This document shows, piece by piece, positions 53,023 to 62,670 of a stretch of 64,000 bases of DNA; positions within the stretch are counted from its first letter, which is position 1, and every line of letters begins with the position of its first letter. The stretch spans positions 121,891 to 185,890 of the forward strand of contig UQBX01000001.1 in the NCBI GenBank assembly GCA_900539425.1, written 5' to 3'. Source of the stretch: an uncultured Oscillospiraceae bacterium (GTDB lineage: Bacteria > Bacillota > Clostridia > Oscillospirales > Acutalibacteraceae). Made by a program: the position numbers and the translations under genes. Under the pieces are notes generated by a model. It ran no database searches. It was given only the letters and a program-made list of their open reading frames with translations, and was not told where the DNA came from.

Positions 53023-54585
53023 TTATTTTGCAACATCGCTTACTCTGGATTCACGAATAATATTGACCTTAATTTGACCGGGATATTCAAGTTCGCTTTC
53101 TATCTTCTTAGCTATCTCACGGGCAATATAAGGCATCTTCTCATCCGAAACAGCTTCTGGGCAAACCATTACGCGCACTTCTCTGCCCGCCTGAATGGCA
53201 TATGCGCTCTTAACGCCCGCAAAGCTCTTTGATATCTCCTCAAGCTGCTGAAGCCTCTTAATGTAATTTTCAATATTTTCGCGTCTTGCACCGGGTCTTG
53301 CGGCAGAAACCGCATCAGCTGCCTGAACAAGGCAAGCAACAACAGTTTTGCACTCAACATCGCCGTGGTGTGCCTGGATAGCGTGAATAACCTCTTCGCT
53401 TTCCTTATACTTGCGTGCATACTCAACGCCGAGCGCGATATGGGAACCTTCCATCTCGTGATCAAGCGCCTTGCCTATATCGTGAAGCAGACCTGCGCGG
53501 CGGGCAAGCTTTTCGTTTGAACCGAGTTCAGCCGCCATAAGTCCGGCGATATAGCTTACTTCAAGACTGTGCTTGAGAACATTCTGCCCGTATGAAGTAC
53601 GGTATTTAAGCTTTCCGAGAAGCTTAACAAGTTCCGGATGTACCTGACCGCAGTTTGCGGCAAGAACTGCTTTTTCGCCCTCCTGCTTAATTGTAGCGTT
53701 TACTTCACGGGTTGATTTTTCAAACATTTCCTCAATCTTTGTCGGGTGGATACGTCCATCCTGAATGAGGCGCTCAAGAGTGAGCCTTGCTATCTCTCTT
53801 CTTACAGGATCAAAAGAGCTGATAGTGATTGCTTCCGGAGTATCGTCAATAATAAGCTCAACACCTGTTATTGTTTCGATTGAGCGGATATTTCTTCCCT
53901 CTCGTCCGATAATTCTGCCCTTCATATCGTCATTTGGCAGAGCTACTACGGAAACTGTTGTTTCTGCGGTATGATCAGCTGCACAGCGCTGGATAGCCGT
54001 TGCAATGATCTCTCTTGCGATAACTTCGCTCTGATCGCGTGTCATCTGCTCATACTCAAGTATCTTCTTGCTTTTTTCGGTGTCAAGCTCTTCCTCAAGG
54101 GATGCAAGAAGATGCTTTTTAGCTTCTTCCTGTGAAAGACCCGAAATTTTTTCCAGCATATCAAACTGGCTTTTCTTGATGCTATCGATTTCAATCAATT
54201 TGTCATCTGCTTCCTTGAGCTTAGCGCTCAGGGACTCATTTTTTGCCTCAATAGAATCCGCTCTTTTATCAAGGTATTCTTCCCTCTGATTAAGGCGGTT
54301 TTCAAGTTTCTGAACTTCGCTTCTTCTTTCTCGGATTTCCTTGTCCGCATCTGAGCGAAGCTTATGGATTTCATCCTTAGCCTCAATAAGGCTGGCTTTC
54401 TTTGTTGTTTCAGCCTCCTGAAGGGCATCGTTAATAATTTTAGTTGCTTCCTGTGTAGCGGAGCCGATCTCTTTTTCATTCGCTTTCTGCCTGAATACAG
54501 AACCGAGAATGAAACCGGCAACTCCGAAAACAACAGCACAGACAACCGCTATAATAACGGCAACAGTTGTAGTCATGAGAATCAA
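53023..54585 (-). CDS. rny: ribonuclease Y
   Basis: About 520 residues. An N-terminal membrane helix is followed by a long coiled coil rich in Glu/Lys/Arg (about 30-190). Next are a KH domain with GRIIGREGRNIRSIE (about 225) and an HD domain with RRAGLLHDIGKALDHE (about 365). It is the membrane-bound endonuclease that starts mRNA decay in many Firmicutes. Start: AGGAGG lies 5 bases ahead of a TTG at 54585; ATG at 54576 is an alternative. It is monocistronic. Confidence 0.96.
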   Translation of the reverse strand: MILMTTTVAVIIAVVCAVVFGVAGFILGSVFRQKANEKEIGSATQEATKIINDALQEAETTKKASLIEAKDEIHKLRSDADKEIRERRSEVQKLENRLNQREEYLDKRADSIEAKNESLSAKLKEADDKLIEIDSIKKSQFDMLEKISGLSQEEAKKHLLASLEEELDTEKSKKILEYEQMTRDQSEVIAREIIATAIQRCAADHTAETTVSVVALPNDDMKGRIIGREGRNIRSIETITGVELIIDDTPEAITISSFDPVRREIARLTLERLIQDGRIHPTKIEEMFEKSTREVNATIKQEGEKAVLAANCGQVHPELVKLLGKLKYRTSYGQNVLKHSLEVSYIAGLMAAELGSNEKLARRAGLLHDIGKALDHEMEGSHIALGVEYARKYKESEEVIHAIQAHHGDVECKTVVACLVQAADAVSAARPGARRENIENYIKRLQQLEEISKSFAGVKSAYAIQAGREVRVMVCPEAVSDEKMPYIAREIAKKIESELEYPGQIKVNIIRESRVSDVAK

Positions 54586-54838
54586 TAGCACCTCCTTCTG
54601 TTAATAATTTTTTTAGTTCAATCAAATATCATCAGAAAAGGTACAGTTTAAATACAAACCTGAAAAAATCGGTTATAATGCTGTATAAACTCTATGAACA
54701 CTATATAAACTTGATATAGTTCATAACAAATATAATACACCTATATCTTGTAGATGTCAAGGCTTGAGCCTTACAATTGAGCGAAACCGTCATTTTCAGA
54801 GTATAAAAAAGCTGCTTAAAAATGGAACTGAGCAGGTG

Positions 54839-54866
54839 TTGACAAGTAAAAAAATAATGATATAAT
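54839..54866 (+). promoter_or_regulatory. promoter of thrS leader
   Basis: TTGACA (54839-54844), a 16-base spacer and TATAAT (54861-54866), both perfect consensus, just ahead of the T-box leader. The gap 54600-54838 has no other feature I can support. Confidence 0.85.
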
Positions 54867-54879
54867 ATAATCAAAATTG

Positions 54880-55107
54880 AGTATAAAACAAAGCTTTGAT
54901 GGGGATAAGACTGCGTTTCGGAATGTCTCAGAGAGCACCCGTTTTGCTGAAAGGGTGTACAGTCTGCCGCAAGCCACCGCCCCGGAGCGCTGCCAATAAC
55001 AGCCGTTTCCCGCGTTAAGGGTAAAATGAGAGGCGCTTGTGCGCAATTCAGGTGGAACCGTGGATATTTATTCACCCTGTGCATTTTTTGCACAGGGTTT
55101 TTTATTT
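54880..55107 (+). promoter_or_regulatory. T-box riboswitch (threonine) with terminator
   Basis: The leader has a stem I region with AGAGAG and GCTGAAAG (about 54930-54950). The T-box sequence AGGTGGAACCGTGG (55050-55063) can pair with the end of uncharged tRNA. The terminator is CCCTGTGCA/TGCACAGGG with six Ts (55075-55103). A possible ACC threonine specifier lies at 54976-54978. Uncharged tRNA-Thr would favour the antiterminator and allow thrS to be transcribed. Class and gene fit; the specifier is tentative. Confidence 0.93.
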
Positions 55108-55167
55108 TTACGGAAACCTGCTCATAAAGCAACAAACAAATCCATTAATATATACGGAGGAATCATT

Positions 55168-57075
55168 ATGAAAATAACGCTTAAAGACTCATCAGTTAAG
55201 CAGTATGACAGTGCCATGACGGCCGCAGATATTGCAAAAGACATTTCTATGGGACTTTACAGAAATGCTTGCGCATGCAAGATCGACGGCGAGGTAAAAG
55301 ATCTTCGCACCGTCATTGACAGCGACTGCGCGCTTGAAATCCTCACTTTTGACGATGAGGACGGCAAACGTGCTTTCAACCACACCGCATCACACATAAT
55401 GGCTCAGGCAGTAAAAAGGCTCTATCCCGATGTAAAACTTACGATAGGCCCTGCCATCCATGACGGATTTTATTACGATTTTGACGTTGAAACCCCGTTT
55501 TCTCCTGAAGATCTTGAAAAGATCGAGGCAGAAATGAAAAAAATCGTCAAGGAAGGCTTTGTGCTTGAAAAGTTTGAGCTTTCACCTGACGAAGCCATAA
55601 AGCTTATGGAGGAAAAGAACGAACCTTACAAGGTTGAGCTTATCAAAGAACACGCAGACAAGGGTGAAAACATAAGCTTTTACAAGCAGGGTGAATTTAC
55701 TGAACTCTGCGCAGGCCCTCACCTTGCGGATGTAAAACCAGTTAAGGCTTTCAAGCTTACAAACTGCACGGGCGCTTACTGGCGCGGCGACGCAAAGAAC
55801 AAGATGCTCTGCCGAGTTTACGGCACCGCCTTCCCCAAGGCTTCCATGCTTGAAGAGCACATGGCAATGCTTGAAGAGGCAAAAAAGCGCGACCACAGAA
55901 AGATAGGCAAAGAACTTGAACTCTTTACTATCATGGAAGAAGGCCCCGGATTCCCATTCTTCCTTCCAAAAGGCATGGCTCTTAAAAACACCCTTATTGA
56001 CTACTGGCGCGAAATTCACAGAGAAGCGGGCTACTATGAGATACAGACACCGATGATACTCAACCGTGCTCTGTGGGAAAGAAGCGGCCACTGGGATCAC
56101 TACAAACAAAACATGTATACAACGGTTATTGATGACGAGGACTACGCTATCAAGCCGATGAACTGCCCCGGCGGAATTCTTGTATACAAGACAAAAATGC
56201 ACTCATACAAAGACCTGCCGCTCAGAATGGGTGAGCTCGGACTTGTTCACCGCCACGAGCTTTCTGGTGCACTCCACGGACTTATGCGTGTAAGATGCTT
56301 CACTCAGGACGATGCTCATATCTTTATGACACGTGAACAGATCAAGGAAGAGATAAAGGGCGTTGTAAAACTTATAGACAAAGTTTATAACACATTCGGA
56401 TTTGAATATCACATTGAGCTTTCTACAAAGCCCGAGGATTCCATGGGCAGTGAAGAGGACTGGGAGATTGCAACAGACGCACTGCGTGACGCCGTAACGG
56501 AGCTTGGTTATGACTTTGAAGTAAACGAGGGCGACGGCGCATTCTACGGCCCCAAACTCGACTTCCATCTTACTGACTGCCTTGGCAGAACATGGCAGTG
56601 CGGCACAATTCAGCTTGACTTCCAGCTTCCTGAAAGATTTGAACTTGAATATGTAGGCGCAGACGGTGCTAAGCACAGACCAATTATGATTCACCGTGTT
56701 GTATTCGGAAGCATAGAAAGGTTTATAGGTATACTTACAGAGCACTTTGCAGGCGCTTTCCCGACATGGCTTGCACCCGTTCAGGTAAAGCTGCTTCCTA
56801 TAGCAGACAGACATCTTGATTACCTCAACGCAATTAAAGACCGTCTTGAAAAACGCGGAATCCGCTGTGAGATTGATGACAGATCAGAAAAGATCGGATT
56901 CAAGATCCGTTCGGCGCAGCTTGAAAAAGTTCCTTATATGCTTGTTGCAGGCGACAAGGACATAGAAAACAGCACCGTTTCCGTACGTTCAAGAAAAGAC
57001 GGAGAGCAGGGCGCTTGCAGCGTTGACGAGTTCATTCAAAAAATTGAAAAAGAAATCGAGACCAAGTCTTTATAA
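55168..57075 (+). CDS. thrS: threonyl-tRNA synthetase
   Basis: 635 residues, normal length. An N-terminal TGS domain is followed by the editing domain with HTASHIMAQAVKRL and CAGPHLAD. The class II core has MNCPGGILVYK (Cys zinc ligand), GLVHRHELSG (His) and TWQCGTIQLDFQLPERF. The C-terminal anticodon-binding domain is VQVKLLPIADRHLDYL onward. The start at 55168 follows GGAGGAATC. A longer frame reaching back to 55039 would run through the terminator of the T-box, so it is rejected. Confidence 0.98.
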   Translation: MKITLKDSSVKQYDSAMTAADIAKDISMGLYRNACACKIDGEVKDLRTVIDSDCALEILTFDDEDGKRAFNHTASHIMAQAVKRLYPDVKLTIGPAIHDGFYYDFDVETPFSPEDLEKIEAEMKKIVKEGFVLEKFELSPDEAIKLMEEKNEPYKVELIKEHADKGENISFYKQGEFTELCAGPHLADVKPVKAFKLTNCTGAYWRGDAKNKMLCRVYGTAFPKASMLEEHMAMLEEAKKRDHRKIGKELELFTIMEEGPGFPFFLPKGMALKNTLIDYWREIHREAGYYEIQTPMILNRALWERSGHWDHYKQNMYTTVIDDEDYAIKPMNCPGGILVYKTKMHSYKDLPLRMGELGLVHRHELSGALHGLMRVRCFTQDDAHIFMTREQIKEEIKGVVKLIDKVYNTFGFEYHIELSTKPEDSMGSEEDWEIATDALRDAVTELGYDFEVNEGDGAFYGPKLDFHLTDCLGRTWQCGTIQLDFQLPERFELEYVGADGAKHRPIMIHRVVFGSIERFIGILTEHFAGAFPTWLAPVQVKLLPIADRHLDYLNAIKDRLEKRGIRCEIDDRSEKIGFKIRSAQLEKVPYMLVAGDKDIENSTVSVRSRKDGEQGACSVDEFIQKIEKEIETKSL

Positions 57076-57104
57076 TCAATTAATTTTTTGTAAAAAGCAC
57101 ACAA

Positions 57105-57142
57105 AAAACCGGATACCACACAAGGTATCCGGTTTTATTTTT
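57105..57142. terminator. intrinsic terminator between convergent genes
   Basis: AAAACCGGATACC pairs with GGTATCCGGTTTT around a 6-base loop, with a T run. It lies between thrS and the convergent hydrolase gene. Confidence 0.9.
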
Positions 57143-57166
57143 ATACTATTTTAACAAAGTTTATTT

Positions 57167-58132
57167 TTATTCTGACATAAGTATTTTTTCGCTGTTTTCA
57201 CTGAAGAAATCATTCAGTTCTTTCTCATAAAGAGCGCTGTTTTTGAAGTAACTTCTGGCATGAACAGCTCCCTCAACGGCTACCATTTTCTTTTTGCTTG
57301 TGCACGCAGAGTAGAGCTCTTTTTCCATATAAAACGGCACAAAATCATCATCCGTGCCGTGAATAAACAGCACGGGCACTTTTGCGTTTTTCACACATTC
57401 AACAGGTGATGCGTCCTTAAAAGAATAATGCGCATAGATTCTGCAAAGGAGATCACATATATACAATATAGGAAAAGTGCCGAGATGAAAAGACACTTTC
57501 AGCTGATATTTAAATTCATCCCATGCGCTTGTGTAAGAACAGTCTGCAATAATTCCCTTTACGCTGTTTTCGGGTATCTTATCGCTCATCATAAGCACCG
57601 TTGCTGCGCCCATTGATACGCCGAGCAGGAATATACTGAGTTCGGGGAAACGCTTTTCTGCATAATCGAGCCACAACATTGTATCCCTTGATTCATGCTT
57701 GCCGTAACCCATAAACTTCCCGTCGCTTATTCCGCATCCCCGGTGTTCGGGCATAAGCACCGTAAATCCGCCGTTATAGAAATAATCAGCCTCAAAAGCA
57801 AACTCGCCGAGCCCCGAACTTCTGGCGCCATGGCAGGCTATCACAAGAATTCCGTTGCTTTTTTCGGGTACAAGGAGTTTTGCTCTCAAAGTACAGCCCT
57901 CTGAATGAAGCTCGAGTTCTTCAAGAGGCAGTGTCTCAAAATGCTTTACTGCCCTCTTGTTTTCTTCTTCGTACTGATTTGGCCCGTCATTTCCCGCAAC
58001 AAGTGAATAAAAGATTTTGGGAATACGGATAGTCTTTAAAGAAATAAGCTGATTTAAAACAACTGCGCAAACTGCAAACAAAAGCAACAGCACAGCAATT
58101 GCAACAGTTATAACAATTAATACAATTTTCAT
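57167..58132 (-). CDS. alpha/beta hydrolase, membrane-anchored
   Basis: 321 residues. An N-terminal helix (about 5-25) anchors the protein. The hydrolase fold shows ACHGARSSGLGEF (oxyanion region), nucleophile Ser in GVSMGAATVL, an Asp in LFIHGTDDDFVP, and the catalytic His in AVEGAVHARSY near the end. It resembles YqkD/BEM46-type serine hydrolases of unknown substrate. Its ATG overlaps the prmA stop by 4 bases, so the two are coupled. Confidence 0.9.
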   Translation of the reverse strand: MKIVLIVITVAIAVLLLLFAVCAVVLNQLISLKTIRIPKIFYSLVAGNDGPNQYEEENKRAVKHFETLPLEELELHSEGCTLRAKLLVPEKSNGILVIACHGARSSGLGEFAFEADYFYNGGFTVLMPEHRGCGISDGKFMGYGKHESRDTMLWLDYAEKRFPELSIFLLGVSMGAATVLMMSDKIPENSVKGIIADCSYTSAWDEFKYQLKVSFHLGTFPILYICDLLCRIYAHYSFKDASPVECVKNAKVPVLFIHGTDDDFVPFYMEKELYSACTSKKKMVAVEGAVHARSYFKNSALYEKELNDFFSENSEKILMSE

Positions 58133-59070
58133 TTTCTTTTACAAACAAAAACGTTCCAGCCTTTTGCTTCACGGTGTTCAACTATTTCAAAACCGTTTTC
58201 ATCAAAGCAGCGTTTTACCTCTTCCGTGCGCGAATCGATTATACCGCCGGTGATATACACTCCTCCGTCTTTAAGGAAATCAACCGCCTGCGGTGTGAAT
58301 TTAATAATAACATCAGCAACTATATTTGCTACAATAACACTGTATTTGCCGCTTACATTTTCTGAAAGGTCACCGCTTACGGCATTGAAAACAGGCGGCT
58401 CAAAGCCGTTTTCCTGTGCATTTGCAAGCGCCGTTTTAACGGCAAGTTTATCAATATCAACTCCGAATGCGCTCTTTGCGCCGAGAAGCAGAGCGGCTAT
58501 TGAAAGTATACCGCTGCCGCACCCAACATCAAGCACCGTAGAAGCGGGATTGATGTAATCCTCCAGCATTTCAAGGCACAGCCTTGTGGTTGGGTGGCTT
58601 CCCGTACCGAATGCAAGGCCCGGTTCAAGATTGAGCACTGCCCTGCCGTGAGCATTTTCAACCTGCTCCCATGCGGGTTTTATTAACAGCCTGCTGCCTA
58701 CCGGAACAGGATGCCAATATTTTTTCCAGTTATTTATCCAGTCCTCTGTTTTGCACTCATTTATCGTTATTTCATATGAGATATTTTCTGCGCCGAGCCT
58801 TTCCTCAAGAAAAGACACTGCTTCAGCAGGATTTTCCTCAGGGCTGATATAAATATGGATTATGCCTTTGGTTCTGTCTTTGCCAAGAAGCTCCTCTGAA
58901 ATAAGATCAACATGCGCGATCTCAAGAGTCTCATCCACAACATCGGAATAATCCTCAATATAAATCCCGTAGGGTACTGTCATATTTGATATATTTGCCG
59001 CTGTTTCAATATCTTCCGACTTAACGGTAACTTTTATTTCCGTCCAGTCCTGCTGCCATTCCTGAGCCAT
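58129..59070 (-). CDS. prmA: ribosomal protein L11 methyltransferase
   Basis: 313 residues, normal size. The N-terminal substrate-recognition domain is followed by LEPGLAFGTGSHPTTRLCLEML, SAM motif I VLDVGCGSGILSIAALLLGA with GVDID, and VIVANIVADVI. It methylates lysines and the N-terminus of ribosomal protein L11. GGAGTACT lies ahead of the ATG. It is between the YhaM-like gene and the hydrolase gene. Confidence 0.95.
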   Translation of the reverse strand: MAQEWQQDWTEIKVTVKSEDIETAANISNMTVPYGIYIEDYSDVVDETLEIAHVDLISEELLGKDRTKGIIHIYISPEENPAEAVSFLEERLGAENISYEITINECKTEDWINNWKKYWHPVPVGSRLLIKPAWEQVENAHGRAVLNLEPGLAFGTGSHPTTRLCLEMLEDYINPASTVLDVGCGSGILSIAALLLGAKSAFGVDIDKLAVKTALANAQENGFEPPVFNAVSGDLSENVSGKYSVIVANIVADVIIKFTPQAVDFLKDGGVYITGGIIDSRTEEVKRCFDENGFEIVEHREAKGWNVFVCKRK

Positions 59071-59085
59071 ATTTAGTACTCCTCA

Positions 59086-60051
59086 TCAATCATCTAAATT
59101 AACTATATGCTCCGTTGTGGAAAGCCCGTGGTTATACAGCTTTCTGTTTTCTAGCGACCACTGCCTGTCCGTAAACTGACCGGGCTCCACTTTTGCCGTT
59201 GCGCTGTGAAATTCAAATATCTGCGCGTCAAGTGTATCAAGCGCGGAAAGTATCTGAGCCTCAACAAACATCGGTCTTACCGGCGAGCCGAACTCTGGAA
59301 CGCCGTGATGGCTTAAAATCATATGCTCAATGAGCTGTGCTTTTTCCTGGGGCACGCCAAGCCTTTTTGCGGCTTCGTCCACCCACATTGCGCCCTCAAC
59401 AAGATGGCCTATAAGTTCTCCGCCCTCAGAATACCCGCTGACAAGACCTGTTTTTGAGAACTTAAATTCCCAAGTTTTGGCAACATCGTGAAGAATAGCG
59501 CCCGAAAGCAGCAGTTCTTTGTTTATATTCGGGTAAACCTTGCAGATCTGCTCCGCCATACGAACGATGGACATTGTATGAAGCATAAGCCCGCCGAGCA
59601 TAGCGTGGTGAAGTCTGAATGCCGCAGGACTTGTAACAAGGATATCCTTTTTGCTTTCCATAATATCCGTTACAAGCGCTTTGAGATCAGCATCTTTGAA
59701 AGCGGCAACTCTTTTCATAAGCATATCGTATATCTGCCTGCCGCCTACTTCAGACGCAGGCACAAGATCAGAAAGGTCATAATCATCTGTTTCGGCAACA
59801 GGGCGTATCTGCTGAACTCTGAACTGATCCCTGCCATTATACTGCTCTACCGTGCCGCGTACTTTTACAACGGACTCCTCTTCAAAAACATCTCCGCCGG
59901 AGAAATCCCAGTACTTTGCAGGCATCTCGCCGTCTTTATCGCCTATTACTAGATCAAGGTAAGACGAGCCGTTTTTAGTCTTTTTTACCTCGCATTTTTT
60001 TATAAGAACAAAGCCGTCACACATGCCGTTCTGAAGCTTTTTGAAATTCAT
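59086..60051 (-). CDS. yhaM: YhaM-like 3'-5' exoribonuclease (OB + HD domains)
   Basis: 321 residues. An N-terminal OB-fold (CEVKKTKNGSSYLDLVIGDKDG) is followed by an HD phosphohydrolase domain with LHHAMLGGLMLHT, SGAILHDVAKTWEF (the HD pair) and ILSHHGVPEFGSPVRP. These match YhaM/CBF1-type 3'-5' exonucleases, which remove short RNA and single-stranded DNA. AGAGGTATACC precedes the ATG. It is the first gene of the prmA-hydrolase unit and is divergent from the PASTA protein gene. Confidence 0.92.
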   Translation of the reverse strand: MNFKKLQNGMCDGFVLIKKCEVKKTKNGSSYLDLVIGDKDGEMPAKYWDFSGGDVFEEESVVKVRGTVEQYNGRDQFRVQQIRPVAETDDYDLSDLVPASEVGGRQIYDMLMKRVAAFKDADLKALVTDIMESKKDILVTSPAAFRLHHAMLGGLMLHTMSIVRMAEQICKVYPNINKELLLSGAILHDVAKTWEFKFSKTGLVSGYSEGGELIGHLVEGAMWVDEAAKRLGVPQEKAQLIEHMILSHHGVPEFGSPVRPMFVEAQILSALDTLDAQIFEFHSATAKVEPGQFTDRQWSLENRKLYNHGLSTTEHIVNLDD

Positions 60052-60136
60052 TGGTATACCTCTTTTCCTGTATTGAGTTAATTATATACTAATTTTAAAT
60101 TTTTATCAATTAAAATGGAACAATTGTTATGTATTC

Positions 60137-60165
60137 TTGACAAATCATGATTAGATTGCTAAACT
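60137..60165 (+). promoter_or_regulatory. probable promoter of the PASTA pseudokinase gene
   Basis: TTGACA (60137-60142), a 17-base spacer and TAAACT (60160-60165). The -10 is weak but the -35 is perfect. The TTG start is at 60232. Confidence 0.55.
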
Positions 60166-60231
60166 ATGGTAAGCATATTAATTACAATAATAGGGTTATT
60201 ATAAATACTTACTTTGCTTGGGGGCAACAAA

Positions 60232-61908
60232 TTGACTTTCGATTATTTATGTATGAACTGCTTTGAAAGGCTTACCGAAGGGAGCATCTGCCGCAAGTGC
60301 GGTTTTGACAATGATTCACCCGCCGATATGCTTTTTCTGCCCAGAAAAACTCTGCTTGCAAACAGATATGTAGTAGGCAACTGCACGGCTCAGGAGAGCG
60401 ACGCCGTTACCTACATGGGCTATGATACGGAAAGAGAATCAGTAGTAACCATTAGGGAATTACTGCCTAAGGGTATTGCGAACAGGCTTGAAGGCAACCC
60501 CGATGTGCATATACGCGAAAGATACAAAAAGAGCTTTGAGGGATATAAAAAATCTTTTACAGGGCTTTGGAAAACGCTGAAAAGCCTCAACTCTCTTTCT
60601 GCTGTAATTCCAGTTGTAGATGTATTTGAGGAAAATGAGACAGTATATGCCGTTTCCGAATGGATGGCAACGGTTTCCCTCAGAGATTTTCTTATAAGAA
60701 ACGAAAACAATAATATTCCCTGGGACAAAGCAAGACTTATGTTTATGCCCGTGCTCACAACACTTGAGCGCTTGCATGAAGACGGAATAATCCACGGCGG
60801 TATCAATCCCGAAAACCTTGTTTTGTGCGGAGACGGAAAAGTGCGCCTTGCAGGTTTCTGTATAAGTGAATGCAACACGGCAAACAGTGAACTTGAATTC
60901 AACGAGCACGAAGGTTATACCGCTCTTGAGCAGTACGATAACAATCACAAAATATGCCCCGCTACGGATATATACGCATTTTCGGCATGTATCTACAGAG
61001 CGCTTGTCGGCACAAACCCTCCGAGTGCTCTTTCAAGGGAAACGAATGACCGCCTGATGATACCAAACAGAATAGCGGAAACCATACCCGCTTATGTAAT
61101 AAAAGCACTCGGTGCCGGTCTTCAGATATACCCCGAAAGAAGAATACAAAACGTTTACGATTACAGAGAACTGCTTAACGCCGCTCCTTCCGTTGTTGCA
61201 AAAGCGGCTGATATAAAAGCAGTTGAGGAACGTGAGACGCCTAAGGCAGACGAACCCCAGCCGATACAAAGAAAAGCACAGCCGCAGCCCAAGAAAAAAG
61301 GCCCGAGCAAAGGTCAGATAGCGGCAATTGTTGTTGCTGTGATTGCCGTTGTTGCGATAGCAGTTTATGTTTTCGGCTTTTCCGGACTTATCGGAGGAAA
61401 AGAGCCTACTACTCAGCAGACGACTCTTGCGCAGGTAACCGTGCCGGATTTCAGTTCTGTGGGATACACAGAATCGGATATAAGAAACAGCGGTTCATGG
61501 AACAAGCAGTTCAAAATAACATTTGAATACGCATATTCTCCCGATTACGAAGCCGGCATAGTATTTCAGCAGAGTGTTGCCGCAGGTGAAAAAGTTGAGC
61601 AGGGCAGTGCAATAGTGCTTACTGTAAGCCGCGGAACACAGATGGTGGAAATACCTGATGTTGGCGGTCTTGAGGAAGCAGACGCAAAACAGCAGCTTGA
61701 AGAACTCGGCTTTAAGGTTGAAGTAGTTTATGCCTATAATGACGGATCTTATACGGCAGGCACTGTAAAGAGCAAAGACGGTATTGCTCCTGAAGAAGGC
61801 TCTTCAGTTGCAAAAGGCGAAACCGTTATCATTCAGGTATACGGAGAGGTTGAAACAACCACTGCGGCACCTGAGCAAACAACCGCTTCAGCAACATCCG
61901 AAAGATAA
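60232..61908 (+). CDS. membrane PASTA protein with zinc ribbon and degenerate kinase domain
   Basis: 558 residues. A zinc ribbon (Cys7, Cys10, Cys20, Cys23) opens the protein. A protein-kinase fold follows, but its key residues are changed: the glycine loop is absent, the ATP-holding Lys is Arg75 (TIREL), the catalytic HRDxxxxN loop reads HGGINPEN (188-195) with no Asp, and DFG is AGF (207-209). A Pro/Lys-rich linker, one membrane helix (about 366-390) and two PASTA domains (about 400-540) end it. The likely job is a wall-sensing scaffold rather than a kinase. The start is TTG at 60232, with GGGGG 7 bases upstream. It is divergent from yhaM. Confidence 0.88.
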   Translation: MTFDYLCMNCFERLTEGSICRKCGFDNDSPADMLFLPRKTLLANRYVVGNCTAQESDAVTYMGYDTERESVVTIRELLPKGIANRLEGNPDVHIRERYKKSFEGYKKSFTGLWKTLKSLNSLSAVIPVVDVFEENETVYAVSEWMATVSLRDFLIRNENNNIPWDKARLMFMPVLTTLERLHEDGIIHGGINPENLVLCGDGKVRLAGFCISECNTANSELEFNEHEGYTALEQYDNNHKICPATDIYAFSACIYRALVGTNPPSALSRETNDRLMIPNRIAETIPAYVIKALGAGLQIYPERRIQNVYDYRELLNAAPSVVAKAADIKAVEERETPKADEPQPIQRKAQPQPKKKGPSKGQIAAIVVAVIAVVAIAVYVFGFSGLIGGKEPTTQQTTLAQVTVPDFSSVGYTESDIRNSGSWNKQFKITFEYAYSPDYEAGIVFQQSVAAGEKVEQGSAIVLTVSRGTQMVEIPDVGGLEEADAKQQLEELGFKVEVVYAYNDGSYTAGTVKSKDGIAPEEGSSVAKGETVIIQVYGEVETTTAAPEQTTASATSER

Positions 61909-61914
61909 TTGAGT

Positions 61915-62571
61915 ATGAAAAAAGTTTTTCATACCATTTTCATAAATATCTCATCTTTTTTTGAAGATTATCTGCTTGCCGCTCTTATAATAACTGTTTG
62001 CGGCGCAGTGCTGATTACGGCAGGAATGCTGATATCGGCAAAATTAAAAGGAAAAAGCGCAAAAACCGCTTTCAAAGGAAATTTAAAAGCGGTTTGCAGT
62101 TCTGCCTTAATTCTGTTTTATATTTCTTTGATTTTGAATATGACTGTTTTCAGGCGGCTTTCCCTGCCCGAGCATGACCCGTTTTCAAAGATATTCGGCG
62201 GCTGGGGAATAGAGGATATGATATATTACTATGATTTTTCCTCTATATTTAATATTATCATGTTTCTTCCGCTCTGCACAGTGCTTTTCATATTTATAAA
62301 GACAGCGCTGAACAGAAATATTACAGATAAAAAGCTGACACTGATCTCATTTTTGTGCGGATTTGTGTTTAGCTGTGTGATAGAAGCTCTGCAGATAATA
62401 CTGAAAGCGGGAACTTTTCAGATTGCAGATATATTTTACAACACTTTGGGCGGAGCACTCAGCGCGGGAATATTTATCCTGCTGAGAAAAATCTATTATA
62501 GCGCTTCATTTAAAAAAGCGGCAGATAAAATCAAATCAAAGCTTAAAAGCCTAAATTCGGGGCGCGTCTGA
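61915..62571 (+). CDS. VanZ-like membrane protein
   Basis: 218 residues with about five hydrophobic helices. The conserved VanZ pattern is present: LNMTVFRRL, IFNIIMFLPLCTVLF, and CVIEALQIILKAGTFQIADIFYNTLGGALSAG. VanZ relatives occur in cell-envelope contexts and give teicoplanin tolerance in enterococci; the exact activity is not settled. The ATG lies 6 bases after the stop of the pseudokinase gene, so the two are cotranscribed and may share an envelope role. Confidence 0.88.
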   Translation: MKKVFHTIFINISSFFEDYLLAALIITVCGAVLITAGMLISAKLKGKSAKTAFKGNLKAVCSSALILFYISLILNMTVFRRLSLPEHDPFSKIFGGWGIEDMIYYYDFSSIFNIIMFLPLCTVLFIFIKTALNRNITDKKLTLISFLCGFVFSCVIEALQIILKAGTFQIADIFYNTLGGALSAGIFILLRKIYYSASFKKAADKIKSKLKSLNSGRV

Positions 62572-62590
62572 AAGACGCGTCCTTTTATTT
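62558..62590 (+). terminator. terminator of the pseudokinase-VanZ operon
   Basis: GGCGCGTC pairs with GACGCGTCC around TGAAA with one imperfect pair, followed by TTTTATTT. It overlaps the stop codon of the VanZ-like gene. Confidence 0.75.
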
Positions 62591-62670
62591 ATATCAAAAA
62601 ACCTTGATAATATAACAAATCAGAAATCAAAATGCCGCTTTGATTGATTAACCGCTTTTGGGGATTTAAA

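Noticed and set aside
55039..55167. Upstream extension of the thrS reading frame
   Set aside because: It would translate through the T-box terminator. The AGGAGG-like site and the conserved TGS domain both place the start at 55168.
55192..56814. Long minus-strand open frames opposite thrS
   Set aside because: They are the complement of a complete, conserved thrS coding sequence and have Cys/Phe/Val-rich, non-protein-like composition.
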